Positions 52,047 to 61,522 of a stretch of DNA of 64,000 nucleotides are shown here, in pieces. The stretch is from contig JAQERH010000010.1 of the NCBI GenBank assembly GCA_027698105.1, forward strand, positions 17,367 to 81,366. The letters are read 5' to 3'. A program made the position numbers and the translations under genes. Source of the DNA: Lachnospiraceae bacterium AM93-12TA. GTDB taxonomy: Bacteria; Bacillota; Clostridia; Lachnospirales; Lachnospiraceae. Below the pieces are notes generated by a model. That model was not told where the DNA came from and made no database searches. It saw only the letters and a program-made list of their open reading frames with translations. Each line of letters opens with the position of its first letter. Position 1 is the first letter of the stretch.

Positions 52047-52577
52047 ATGTGGTATGTGATTCAGACCATCACAGGGAAGGAAGAAGAGCTTGCCAAAACG
52101 GTTAGAACTAATCTCCCTCCCAGTCTGTGTGAAGACTGTTTTTCTGTAAAACGCAGACTTTTAAAACGCCTGGGAGGAGAGTGGCTGCCCGTAACAGAGA
52201 CATTGTTTCCCTCTTATGTATTTGTGGAAACAGACAGTCCGGAACAGCTGTTTTACGAGCTGAAAAAAATACCGGAGTATACAAAGCTGTTAGGCAGCGA
52301 GGAGAGCGGCTTTCTTCCCTTGGAAAAAGAGGAAGAGGATTTTTTGAAGAAAATCTGTCATAGAGAAGAAAATGGATTTATGGCAGAACTGACAGACGTA
52401 TATTTAGGCGAAACAGGAGAGATCCGGAAAGCAGACGGGCCTCTCCGATTTTTTTTAGACAAAATTGTAAAATTGAACCTGAGAAAACGATTTGCAGTGA
52501 CAGAGCTGACGATAGCGGGCAGGAAACAGACTGCTGTGTTCGGAATCAGGTTGAGGAGAGAAGAGCTTCAGGGATGA
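52047..52577 (+). CDS. loaP: LoaP, NusG-like processive antitermination factor
   Basis: 176 residues. The N-terminal NusG-like domain opens MWYVIQTITGKEEELAK with FPSYVFVETD, and the C-terminal KOW-type domain (about 115-176) has VYLGETGEIRKADGPL. LoaP proteins bind polymerase and a leader RNA to let it read through terminators in long polysaccharide or antibiotic operons. Here the gene heads a cluster of polysaccharide genes, and its own stop codon lies inside an intrinsic terminator, a likely target. An AACAGGAGAACAG site precedes the ATG. Confidence 0.88.
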   Translation: MWYVIQTITGKEEELAKTVRTNLPPSLCEDCFSVKRRLLKRLGGEWLPVTETLFPSYVFVETDSPEQLFYELKKIPEYTKLLGSEESGFLPLEKEEEDFLKKICHREENGFMAELTDVYLGETGEIRKADGPLRFFLDKIVKLNLRKRFAVTELTIAGRKQTAVFGIRLRREELQG

Positions 52578-52588
52578 GGCTCTTTTTT
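52562..52588 (+). terminator. Intrinsic terminator overlapping the loaP stop codon
   Basis: AGAGCTT (52562-52568) pairs with AGGCTCT (52577-52583), including one G-U, around an 8-base loop. TTTTTT runs through 52588. It would block expression of the downstream cluster unless bypassed. Confidence 0.75.
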
Positions 52589-52617
52589 GTGTGGAGAAAA
52601 TAAAGGAGGAACAGAAG

Positions 52618-53820
52618 ATGAAGGTGCCATTTTCACCGCCTGATATTACCCAGGAGGAAATTGATGAGGCAGCAGAAGCGTTAAAATCAGGATGGATTAC
52701 TACCGGTCCCAGAACGAAGGAATTTGAACGCCAGATTGCCGATTATGTAGGAACAGAGAAAGCAGTCTGCCTGAATTCAGCTACCGCCTGTATGGAGCTG
52801 ACACTTCGCCTGCTGGGAATTGGAGAAGGAGATGAAGTTATTACAAGCGCCTATACCTATACAGCCAGTGCCAGCGTAGTATGTCATGTGGGAGCAAAGC
52901 TGAAACTGATTGATACAGCGCCAGGTTCCTATGAGATGGACTACGAAAAACTGGAAGATGCAGTGACAGAGAAGACGAAGGCAATTATTCCGGTGGATCT
53001 GGCAGGAGTGATCTGCGATTACGACAGGATTTTTGAGATTGCAGAAAAGAAGAAGGCATTATTTCACGGAAATAACGATATTCAGAATGCGATAGGAAGA
53101 GTTGCCATAATTGCCGATGCCGCCCATGCGTTCGGTGCGTCCAAGGGCGGAAATATGTGCGGACAGTTTGCCGATTTTACCAGTTTTTCCTTCCATGCAG
53201 TCAAAAATCTCACGACAGCAGAGGGAGGGGCTGTGGTCTGGAAAGAGATTCCAGGCATTGACAGCAGCTGGATTTACAATCAGTACCAGCTTCTTTCCCT
53301 GCACGGACAGAATAAGGATGCCCTGGCTAAGACAAAACTGGGAGCCTGGGAATATGACATTATAGGCCCCTATTATAAGTGCAACATGACAGACATTATG
53401 GCTGCTATTGGTCTGGTGCAGATGAAACGGTATCCGGGACTGTTAGAACGGAGAAGAGATATCGTCGAACAGTATGAGAAGGGCTTTGCGGATCTTCCGG
53501 TGGAGACTCTGAAGCATGATGAGGGAAACTGTCATTCCAGCCGTCACCTGTATTTAATGCGGCTGACAGGAAAAGGTGTGGAGGAGAGGAATCAGTTTAT
53601 TGAGAAGCTGGCAGAGAGAGGCATCGCCTCCAATGTCCACTACAAACCGCTTCCCATGCACACGGCTTATAAAAAGCTGGGATTTGATATTGAGAATTAT
53701 CCCAACGCTTACCATATGTATGAAAATGAAATTACCCTGCCGTTACATACCAGCCTGACAGATGAACAGGTCGATTATGTCATTCATACAGTGCGGGAGC
53801 TTCTGCTTATGGACAGATAA
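52618..53820 (+). CDS. DegT/DnrJ/EryC1-family sugar aminotransferase
   Basis: 400 residues from the ATG at 52618 with AAAGGAGGAACAG upstream (a GTG at 52591 is rejected because it lies in the terminator tail). The PLP-dependent family makes amino sugars from nucleotide-linked keto sugars. The PLP lysine lies in SFHAVKNLTTAEGG, the PLP Asp in IADAAHAFGA, and VYTYTASASVV-type segments precede. An insertion (about 150-170, KKKALFHGNNDIQNAIGR) is seen between strands. It is first in the biosynthetic run after loaP. Confidence 0.9.
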   Translation: MKVPFSPPDITQEEIDEAAEALKSGWITTGPRTKEFERQIADYVGTEKAVCLNSATACMELTLRLLGIGEGDEVITSAYTYTASASVVCHVGAKLKLIDTAPGSYEMDYEKLEDAVTEKTKAIIPVDLAGVICDYDRIFEIAEKKKALFHGNNDIQNAIGRVAIIADAAHAFGASKGGNMCGQFADFTSFSFHAVKNLTTAEGGAVVWKEIPGIDSSWIYNQYQLLSLHGQNKDALAKTKLGAWEYDIIGPYYKCNMTDIMAAIGLVQMKRYPGLLERRRDIVEQYEKGFADLPVETLKHDEGNCHSSRHLYLMRLTGKGVEERNQFIEKLAERGIASNVHYKPLPMHTAYKKLGFDIENYPNAYHMYENEITLPLHTSLTDEQVDYVIHTVRELLLMDR

Positions 53821-53861
53821 AACGATAGGAAAAAACACATAGAAAAGGAAACAGGGAGAAA

Positions 53862-54614
53862 ATGACCAGGCAGAGCGATAAAAAGAAAAAGCAGAAGAAT
53901 AGAAAAGGGCATGTTCTGTGGAGAGAATGGGAGGAACTGCCAGATTTCATGAGGACAGAGGCAGTGAGACCCTATTATGACAGCTTAAACCGTAAAAAAG
54001 GACAGCTGTTTCTAAAACGAGTGTTTGATTTTACGGTATCATCCTTGATGCTGGCGGCGCTTTCCCCTGTGCTGGCTGTGCTGGCTATTCTGATTCGTCT
54101 GGATTCAGAGGGGCCGGTTTTTTACCGCCAGGAACGAGTCACCCAGTATGGAAGAAGATTCCGTATTTATAAATTCCGCACCATGGTTCAGGATGCAGAT
54201 AAAAAAGGAAGCCTGGTGACAACTCAGGGAGACGCCAGAATCACGCGGATGGGGAAAAAACTGCGAGGATGCCGCCTGGATGAACTTCCTCAGCTCATCA
54301 ATATCTGGAAAGGAGAAATGAGCTTTGTGGGAACCCGCCCGGAGGTAGTGAAGTATGTGAAGCAGTATACCGATGAAATGTACGCTACCCTGCTTTTACC
54401 AGCAGGCGTCACCTCAGAGGCCAGTGTCCAGTTTAAGGACGAGGATCAGAGGATTGCAGCCGGTGTGGAGGCAGGCAGAAGCTCAGACGAGGTATATGTG
54501 GAAGACGTGCTGGGGGAGAAGATGGAAATAAACCTGAAGGAACTGAAAGAGTTTTCGGTGGTAGGGAATGTAAAGACGATGATTCGAACGGTGAGAGCCG
54601 TAATGGGAGAATGA
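53862..54614 (+). CDS. Initiating sugar-phosphate transferase (bacterial sugar transferase)
   Basis: 250 residues. A basic N-terminus and one membrane segment (about 54-78) precede the catalytic domain with PVFYRQERVTQYGRRF, YKFRTM, and DELPQLINIWKGEMSFVGTRPE, the hallmark of polyprenyl-phosphate glycosyl-1-phosphate transferases such as PglC/WbaP. It transfers the first sugar-1-phosphate to undecaprenyl phosphate. Only one N-terminal span is present, so it is the small PglC-like form. It overlaps the next gene by 4 bases. Confidence 0.92.
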   Translation: MTRQSDKKKKQKNRKGHVLWREWEELPDFMRTEAVRPYYDSLNRKKGQLFLKRVFDFTVSSLMLAALSPVLAVLAILIRLDSEGPVFYRQERVTQYGRRFRIYKFRTMVQDADKKGSLVTTQGDARITRMGKKLRGCRLDELPQLINIWKGEMSFVGTRPEVVKYVKQYTDEMYATLLLPAGVTSEASVQFKDEDQRIAAGVEAGRSSDEVYVEDVLGEKMEINLKELKEFSVVGNVKTMIRTVRAVMGE

Positions 54615-55444
54615 TAAAGATGAAAAAGTTTTCAGTGCTTATGTCACTTTATTATAAAGAAAAGCCGGAGTATTTTCGGCAGTGTATGTATTCGTTACTA
54701 AATCAAACTATAAAACCTGAACAGATAGTTATTGTGAAAGATGGTCCATTACCAGCAAAATTAGATGAAGAATTAAAAATGTGGATAGGAAAGAATCCAT
54801 ACCTATATACTATAGTACCACTCAAAGAAAATAGAGGTCTAGGAATTGCTTTGGCAGAAGGAATCCAATATTGTCGCAATGAATTAGTAGCGAGAATGGA
54901 TACAGATGATATAGCAGTAAAAAATAGATTTGAAGAACAATTAAAGGAGTTTGAGAAAGACTCTAAGTTGGATATTTGTGGAAGTTCTATTTTGGAATTT
55001 GAGGGTACGATCAAAAACGTTGTGTCCAGAAGAAACGTACCATTAGAACATAACCAGATTAAGAAATATCAAAAATATAGAGATGCTTTTAACCATATGA
55101 CAGTAATGTATAGAAAAAGTATGGTTTTAAAAGCTGGAAATTATCAGTCATGCCTTCTTATGGAAGATACTTTACTCTGGGTACATATGATTCAAGCAGG
55201 GGCAAAATGTAAAAATATTAGTAGACCGTTAGTATATGCCCGTGTTGGAAGTGATATGTATGAACGGAGAGGAGGATGGAATTATTTTAAAAAATATAAA
55301 GCAGGAAGAGAAAGAGTTTTGGAAACAAAATATATTAATATAGGAGAATATTTATTTACAATTTCAGTACAGTTTTTAGTTGCATTAATACCAAATCAAG
55401 TACGTAGCGTGCTGTATAAAAAAATTTTAAGAAATAAAACTTAA
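54611..55444 (+). CDS. GT2-family glycosyltransferase
   Basis: 277 residues. The GT-A fold is shown by SVLMSLYYKEKPEYFRQCMYSLLNQT, VIVKDGPL and the metal-binding RMDTDDI (about residues 97-103). The donor sugar cannot be told. From this gene onward the DNA is much richer in A and T than upstream. ATGs at 54611 and 54620 are both possible. Confidence 0.88.
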   Translation: MIKMKKFSVLMSLYYKEKPEYFRQCMYSLLNQTIKPEQIVIVKDGPLPAKLDEELKMWIGKNPYLYTIVPLKENRGLGIALAEGIQYCRNELVARMDTDDIAVKNRFEEQLKEFEKDSKLDICGSSILEFEGTIKNVVSRRNVPLEHNQIKKYQKYRDAFNHMTVMYRKSMVLKAGNYQSCLLMEDTLLWVHMIQAGAKCKNISRPLVYARVGSDMYERRGGWNYFKKYKAGRERVLETKYINIGEYLFTISVQFLVALIPNQVRSVLYKKILRNKT

Positions 55445-55518
55445 TTGCTATTTTAAGCTGTAAAATAGAAATGGCTATAAAGTATTGAATATATTATAAA
55501 TAGATAGGAAAAAAGTTA

Positions 55519-56712
55519 ATGTCCTCATTTTTAAAAAAGCTAAAAAGAGTAAAAATTTCGGAATTGATAAAAGGGTGGAAGCTACCAGTGGCATTGGTAT
55601 GCTTCCCTTTTTATCGTTTATATCATAAAGATTTGTGGATTGTCTGCGAAGATAAAAATGAAGCAAGGGATAATGGATTTTGGTTTTTCAAATATGTAAG
55701 AGAAAATCATCCAGAACAGGAATGCGTTTATGCAATTTCTTCCAGCTCTCCGGATTATAATGAAGTAAAAAAAATTGGAAAGACAGTGGAATATGGTTCT
55801 TTAAAGCACTGGATTCTTTATTTTGCGTCATCAAAAAAAATAAGCAGCCAAAAGGCGGGAAATCCAAATGCAGCAATTTTTTATTTTTTAGAGGTTTATG
55901 GATTTTTAAGAGATAAGCGTATATTTCTTCAGCATGGTGTAATAATTAATGATTTAAAATGGTTGTATTATGATGTTACAAAAATGAAACGTTTTATTTG
56001 TGGGGCTTATCCGGAATATAGGTATGTAAGTGCTACATTTGGTTATTCCGAAGGAAATATCTGCTACACAGGCTTATGCCGTTTTGATGGACTTCATGAT
56101 TATAAAACTCAAAAAGTGATTTTAATTATGCCAACCTGGAGAGAATGGATAGCCGATGAGGACTCTCGTCTGAAACAGTATGAAGGAACGACAGATATTT
56201 CTAAGACAAATTACTTTATTTCTTGGATTGATTTCATAAATGATATAAAAATTCAGGAGATAGCAAAAAAATATCAAGTGAAATTTATATTTTTTCCTCA
56301 TAGAAATATGCAGAAATATATGAAGTATTTTCCAGCGTCCAATCAATATATTGAAATAGCAGATGCTGGAACTTATGGAGTTCAGGAACTGATGAAGATG
56401 GCATCTATGATGGTAACTGACTATTCCAGTGTATTTTTCGATATGCTTTATATGAAAAAACCAGTCTGCTTTTACCAGTTTGACTATGAGAATTTTAGAA
56501 AAGCACAGTATGGGGAAGGATATTTTCATTATGAGAATAATCCATTTGGAAAGAGCCATAGAGAAAAAGAAGATGTATTTAAGGATATAGAGCGTATTAT
56601 TTGCAATAATTTTAAGCCTTCAGATGAATATTTAAAAGCTCATAAAGAATATTTCAAACTTTATGATACGAATAATTGTAAACGAGTTTATGATGTAGTA
56701 AAAGATTTATAG
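55519..56712 (+). CDS. CDP-glycerol glycerophosphotransferase-family protein
   Basis: 397 residues. The TagB/TagF-type catalytic region has IMPTWREW (about 206-213), FPHRNMQKY and VTDYSSVFFDMLYMKKP (about 303-319), the Asp-Tyr-Ser-Ser signature. Such enzymes add glycerol phosphate or related groups from CDP-activated donors. There is no membrane span. In this cluster it suggests a phosphate-linked substituent on the repeat unit. The AT-rich codon use matches its neighbours. Confidence 0.85.
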   Translation: MSSFLKKLKRVKISELIKGWKLPVALVCFPFYRLYHKDLWIVCEDKNEARDNGFWFFKYVRENHPEQECVYAISSSSPDYNEVKKIGKTVEYGSLKHWILYFASSKKISSQKAGNPNAAIFYFLEVYGFLRDKRIFLQHGVIINDLKWLYYDVTKMKRFICGAYPEYRYVSATFGYSEGNICYTGLCRFDGLHDYKTQKVILIMPTWREWIADEDSRLKQYEGTTDISKTNYFISWIDFINDIKIQEIAKKYQVKFIFFPHRNMQKYMKYFPASNQYIEIADAGTYGVQELMKMASMMVTDYSSVFFDMLYMKKPVCFYQFDYENFRKAQYGEGYFHYENNPFGKSHREKEDVFKDIERIICNNFKPSDEYLKAHKEYFKLYDTNNCKRVYDVVKDL

Positions 56713-56725
56713 GAAAAGAGGCAAT

Positions 56726-57841
56726 ATGATTAATATATTGATAGAAGGAATGACGGATAATAAAGGTGGAAAAGAAACATATATTATGAATCTATTCCGA
56801 CATTTAGATAAGAAAAAATATTCTATTGCTTTTGTATCATATGATGATCATATTGCATATGAAGAGATTCTGCTAAATGAAGGAGCAAAGATTATACACA
56901 TACCGCCACGTTGCAGGGGTGTTTTTCAGTATAGAAGAGCTATAAATCAAGTACTAAAAAACAATTCTTTTGATGTGGTGTGGGCTCATAAGACAACTCT
57001 CAGTTCTTGTGAAATTCTTGATATTGCAAAAAAAAATAATATTCCTGTTAGAATAGTACACAGTCATTCATCTTCAAATATGGGAGGAAAATTTACATAT
57101 TTAATGCACAATATCAATAAACATTTGATTTATTGTTGGGCAAATGAATATCTGGCGTGTTCTCATTCTGCGTCTGAATGGTTTTATGGGAAACATCTAT
57201 CCAAGATAATGGTTAATGGGATTGATTTGGAAAAATTCAAATATAATTTGGAAATTAGAGAAAAAATCAGAAAAGAATTAAATATAGAAAATAAGTTTGT
57301 AATTGGCCATGTAGGGCGATTTGGAATAGAAAAAAACCATAAAAAGCTGATAAACATTTTTAAGTCTTGTAAAGATCAAAATTCAGATGTGAAATTAATT
57401 TTATGTGGAGATGGAGAAGAACGAAAAAATATTGAATTGCAAATCAGACAGTTGGATCTTCAAAATGATGTAATACTGTTGGGCAGTATTGACAATGTGC
57501 ATGAAATACTTCAGGCAATGGATATATTGGTTATGCCATCTCTGTTTGAAGGTCTTCCTTTTGCATTATTGGAAGCTCAGGCATCTGGGTTAAAATGTGT
57601 TGTATCTGATTCAGTCAGCAGAGAGTCTGATGTGATGGGATGGAACCAATTTGTACCATTATCATCAAATGATTCAGTGTGGGCTAGTGTAATTTTAAAG
57701 GAAAATATGAATTATGAACGTTTTGAAGGTTATAGAGAAATGAAAAAACGAGGATTTGATATTGGAGATAGTGTAATATCTGTGGAGCAATTGATTGAAG
57801 GAAAACTGAAAGAAGTAGTAGTGAAAAAGAAAGAAAAATAA
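56726..57841 (+). CDS. GT4-family glycosyltransferase
   Basis: 371 residues, GT-B fold. The N-terminal half starts INILIEGMTDNKGGKETYIMN, and the C-terminal donor half has GHVGRFGIEKNHKKLI, LILCGDGEERKNIE and VMPSLFEGLPFALLEAQASG with the conserved EGxPxxxxE. It likely adds one sugar of the repeat unit on the cytoplasmic face. The start has GAAAAGAGGCAAT upstream. Confidence 0.9.
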   Translation: MINILIEGMTDNKGGKETYIMNLFRHLDKKKYSIAFVSYDDHIAYEEILLNEGAKIIHIPPRCRGVFQYRRAINQVLKNNSFDVVWAHKTTLSSCEILDIAKKNNIPVRIVHSHSSSNMGGKFTYLMHNINKHLIYCWANEYLACSHSASEWFYGKHLSKIMVNGIDLEKFKYNLEIREKIRKELNIENKFVIGHVGRFGIEKNHKKLINIFKSCKDQNSDVKLILCGDGEERKNIELQIRQLDLQNDVILLGSIDNVHEILQAMDILVMPSLFEGLPFALLEAQASGLKCVVSDSVSRESDVMGWNQFVPLSSNDSVWASVILKENMNYERFEGYREMKKRGFDIGDSVISVEQLIEGKLKEVVVKKKEK

Positions 57842-57852
57842 TAAAAAGGAAG

Positions 57853-58974
57853 ATGCAGGAAATGACATCTATTTTATTCGCATATATATTGCTTGTTGGA
57901 GGTATATTGTTTGCTTCGTCAATGAGATATATTAATTTAAGGCAAGGACGATATTTGCTGATTGTAAGTATTTTTATCATTTCTATATCTGCTGCGTGTA
58001 TTGAACCCAAACCAATTTATGATTTAGCCAGACATTATAAAGAATTAGATGTAATAAAAAATACAGAGATGGGATTTGGGGAATTTGTATTTAACAGTGA
58101 ATGTATAACAGACGCAAATTATAGACATTCTTTTTCGTTTAATGCAATAAGATTTTTAATAGCGAAATATTTACCCAAAGGTGCATTGCCGTTTTTTTCC
58201 ATATCCATTTGTTATAGTGTATTTGGATATATTCTTTATGATGTAAAAAGAAGAAATAAACTTACTAATTTTTATGTGGGTCTGTCTATGGCAGTTTCAC
58301 TATGCTTTTTGCCAATTCTTTATGTGTATTCAGGGATAAGGAATGAAATTGCTATGGCTGTCATTGCGTTGGTAGTTTATTTAAGAATTTACAAAAAGTG
58401 TAATATAATTTTTCTTATTTTATTAACTTTTTTAGCAATCACTATGCACCCATTGGCACTTTCGGTTATTCCGTTTATTTTTTTGAATAAGGTACGGGCG
58501 GGAAAAATAGGATTATTTTTAGTAGTATTAATTCCTAACATTTTATATGCGCTAATGGAGAAATTTAGATTTTCAGAATATGATTTTCTGCGATATATAG
58601 GAGCGAAATTTTATAATTATACATTTGTGAATACATATTCACAAGGCATTTTCTTTTACACATCAGCTGTTGTGATGACTGCTACAGTATTATTCCTTTC
58701 AGTGTTACGTACCAGACAGATGCATAAAGAAGATCAAAGAATGGTCAATTTTATAAGCTGGTATAGTATTTTTGTGTTTTCTAATATTAGGAGTTACCAG
58801 ATTGTTATGCGTCTGCCATATTTATATGGAATACTAGCACCAGCTATTGTAGGTACTTTATTTGTAAATAAGAATTACTGGGGATGGAAAAAGGGTTTTC
58901 AATACTGTGCTGTTGCAGGAACATTTTTAATTGCGGGATATGCACTATATTCAAATTATATGTGGATGCGATAG
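57853..58974 (+). CDS. EpsG-like polysaccharide polymerase/membrane protein
   Basis: 373 residues with about ten hydrophobic spans, including a final span near GTFLIAGYALYSNYM. It resembles EpsG/Wzy-type polymerase proteins, which join repeat units outside the membrane; a YSGIRNEIAMAVIAL-type stretch (about 156-170) is usual in EpsG. Charged ends and loops fit. ATGs at 57853 and 57862 are both possible. The assignment is by topology and neighbours. Confidence 0.78.
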   Translation: MQEMTSILFAYILLVGGILFASSMRYINLRQGRYLLIVSIFIISISAACIEPKPIYDLARHYKELDVIKNTEMGFGEFVFNSECITDANYRHSFSFNAIRFLIAKYLPKGALPFFSISICYSVFGYILYDVKRRNKLTNFYVGLSMAVSLCFLPILYVYSGIRNEIAMAVIALVVYLRIYKKCNIIFLILLTFLAITMHPLALSVIPFIFLNKVRAGKIGLFLVVLIPNILYALMEKFRFSEYDFLRYIGAKFYNYTFVNTYSQGIFFYTSAVVMTATVLFLSVLRTRQMHKEDQRMVNFISWYSIFVFSNIRSYQIVMRLPYLYGILAPAIVGTLFVNKNYWGWKKGFQYCAVAGTFLIAGYALYSNYMWMR

Positions 58975-59004
58975 GTCGGGGAAAATAAAGGGAGGAATAC
59001 TAAA

Positions 59005-60069
59005 GTGAATATAGGTTTATTATCAATGCACAGAGTGAAAAATTATGGCTCTTTTTGGCAGGCGTATTGTCTTAAAAAAATGCTAGAAGATAATAAAAAT
59101 CAAGTTGAATTTATAGATATTATTCCAGGAACTACAGAGACTAGGACAGTATATAAGCATACATTTTCATTTTCAAAGATAAAAAGAATTCCATATTATA
59201 TATTTCAGAAAAAGAAAAGCCAAATTTTTGAACAGGTACAGTTGGATATTCTGGGTTGTACTTCTAAATTAAACTATCGTTGTAATTATGATGTAATTAT
59301 TATTGGAAGTGATGAAGTATTTAACTTTGTTCAAGATTCTCCATGGGGATTTTCATCTCAGTTATACGGAAATATAAATAATGAAAATGTAAATTCATAT
59401 GCCGCTTGTTTCGGCTGTACTACAATAAATGATATAGAAAAAAAGAATGTAGGAAAAGAAATTATATCTGCTTTTGATAATTTGAAGCATATTTCGGTTA
59501 GGGATATTAATTCAGCTGAAATTGTTAAAGTACTAACTGGAATAATGCCGGACATTCATTTGGATCCAGTGTTAATAGGGGATCTGCCATTAGAAGAATC
59601 ACCTAAATTAGACTTAGGACGCTATATTTTGGTTTACTCATATGACTTTAGGTTCTCTGACAAACTACTTATAGAAAAAATAAAGCAATTGGCAAAAATA
59701 GAAAACTGTAAAATTTATTCTGTTGGTTTTTATCAAGATTGGTGCGATAAAAACATTGTTCCAACGCCAATACAGCTTTTAAGTTATTTTAGACAAGCTC
59801 AGTATGTTATCACTGATACTTTTCATGGAACCATATTCTCCGTTCGCTGTCATAAAAAATTCGTCACAATTATTCGGGAATCGAACCAACAAAAATTAGG
59901 GGATTTGTTAAACAGACTTGGTTTACACAGCCGTGTTGTATGTGAAGTAGATGACTTGGCCGGAGTTTTGAACAAAGAAATTGATTATGGTGCTTTTGAA
60001 AAGCTACGGCAGGCAGAAAGAAATAGAACCGAAGAGTATCTTTGCAAATGCATAAATAAGGAACAATAA
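59005..60069 (+). CDS. Polysaccharide pyruvyl transferase-family protein
   Basis: 354 residues. PF04230 motifs are visible: NIGLLSMHRVKNYGSFWQAYCL at the start, IIIGSDEVFN (about 94-103), and YVITDTFHGTIFSVRCHKKFV (about 269-289). These enzymes add ketal pyruvate to sugar units. A FrhB-like gene two genes on is a frequent companion. The start is GTG at 59005 with GGGAGGAATACTAAA. Confidence 0.9.
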   Translation: MNIGLLSMHRVKNYGSFWQAYCLKKMLEDNKNQVEFIDIIPGTTETRTVYKHTFSFSKIKRIPYYIFQKKKSQIFEQVQLDILGCTSKLNYRCNYDVIIIGSDEVFNFVQDSPWGFSSQLYGNINNENVNSYAACFGCTTINDIEKKNVGKEIISAFDNLKHISVRDINSAEIVKVLTGIMPDIHLDPVLIGDLPLEESPKLDLGRYILVYSYDFRFSDKLLIEKIKQLAKIENCKIYSVGFYQDWCDKNIVPTPIQLLSYFRQAQYVITDTFHGTIFSVRCHKKFVTIIRESNQQKLGDLLNRLGLHSRVVCEVDDLAGVLNKEIDYGAFEKLRQAERNRTEEYLCKCINKEQ

Positions 60070-60085
60070 GGAGCCATATGGTTAT

Positions 60086-61489
60086 ATGCAGGTTAAGAGA
60101 CAACAGTATTTAGCTAAAAACACAGCTCTTTTTGCGCTTAATAGCATAGGAACAAAGTTGATTACATTTCTTTTAGTTCCTTTGTATACGGTAGCGTTTA
60201 CAACTGAAGAATATGGAACGATAGACCTGATTAGCGTTATAACGACTATCTTTATTCCTATTATTACGCTTAATATCGGGGAAGCTGTGATGCGTTTTGC
60301 GTTAGATGAAGAAACAGATGATAATCATATTATGAGTATAGCTCTGTTTTTTGCTGGGTTTTCCTTGTTGATAGGAACCAGTGTGATTTTTATTTTATCA
60401 TATTTTCCTGCGATTACTATTAATAAAATAGTTATTTATATGTATTGCGTTTCCCAGGGGGTATACCAAACTTTTTCCTGCAATTTAAGAGGACAGGAGA
60501 AATTGTTTGCATATGCATGTGGAAATATTCTTAATACATTTTTGACGGCAGCATTAAATATTTTATTTCTTATTGTTTTAAAAGTTGGAATCAATGGATA
60601 CTTTTATTCGTATATTATCTCATTTACAGTATCTAGTATTTATTGCTTCTGTAAAGGTAATGTAATTAACGCAGTAAAAAATTACTATTTAGATAAAAAA
60701 CTTTTATTAAGTATGGTAAAGTATTCTATAGTTTTAGTGCCCAATTCTTTGATGTGGTGGATTATGAATTCTTTAGATCATATCATGATCACATCTATGC
60801 TCGGGGCCGCGGCAAATGGAATATATGCAATATCATACAAACTACCATCAATTTTATCAGCGTTGTCAACAGTCTTCAATCAAGCATGGTCATACTCTGC
60901 TATTCACGAAAATAAAAGCAAAGATAGAGAAGAGTTCAATAACAATATGTATGAGAAGTTAGTTAGTTTCCAGCTGTTGATTACAGTGTTGCTTTTAGTT
61001 GTTTTAAAGCCGTTTTTAAAAATCTATGTACAACCAGAGTATTATGATGCATGGAAATATGCACCATATTTGTTGGTAGGAAACTTTTTTTTGACGATGG
61101 GTACATTTTTGTCAACATTTTATACAGTTTACAAAGATAGTAAAGGATTTTTATTTTCGGGAATGGTTGGAGCTTTTACTAATATCATTTTAAACAAATT
61201 ATTAATTCCTCTATTTGGAATTCAAGGGGCGGCAGTGGCAACATGCATTAGCTATATTGCTGTATTTATTTATCGAGTTTTGGACACTAAGAAGTACATG
61301 GATATACATGTGTTTAAGCCTAATTATGTGATAGGATATTTATTTTTGATAGGTACTGCTTATACATTGTTGTTTCAAACTAATACCAGTCAAGTTTTGT
61401 TTTTAACTGAAGTTGGTATGATTGTTTTGTTAAATCGAAAAATTATAATAGATTTTGTAAAGCTAATAAAAACAATAGCTAGAAAGTAA
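60086..61489 (+). CDS. Oligosaccharide flippase (Wzx/MATE-like)
   Basis: 467 residues, about 12-14 spans. RQQYLAKNTALFALNSIGTKLITFLLVPLYTVAFTTEEYGTIDLI is the typical Polysacc_synt (PF01943-like) beginning, and the C-terminal half repeats the flippase pattern. It moves lipid-linked repeat units across the membrane. Translation starts near GGAGCCATATGGTTAT; no stronger ribosome site is seen. Confidence 0.9.
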   Translation: MQVKRQQYLAKNTALFALNSIGTKLITFLLVPLYTVAFTTEEYGTIDLISVITTIFIPIITLNIGEAVMRFALDEETDDNHIMSIALFFAGFSLLIGTSVIFILSYFPAITINKIVIYMYCVSQGVYQTFSCNLRGQEKLFAYACGNILNTFLTAALNILFLIVLKVGINGYFYSYIISFTVSSIYCFCKGNVINAVKNYYLDKKLLLSMVKYSIVLVPNSLMWWIMNSLDHIMITSMLGAAANGIYAISYKLPSILSALSTVFNQAWSYSAIHENKSKDREEFNNNMYEKLVSFQLLITVLLLVVLKPFLKIYVQPEYYDAWKYAPYLLVGNFFLTMGTFLSTFYTVYKDSKGFLFSGMVGAFTNIILNKLLIPLFGIQGAAVATCISYIAVFIYRVLDTKKYMDIHVFKPNYVIGYLFLIGTAYTLLFQTNTSQVLFLTEVGMIVLLNRKIIIDFVKLIKTIARK

Positions 61490-61522
61490 AGCGATTGTTT
61501 ATAAAAGGTAGGAAATAAAAGA

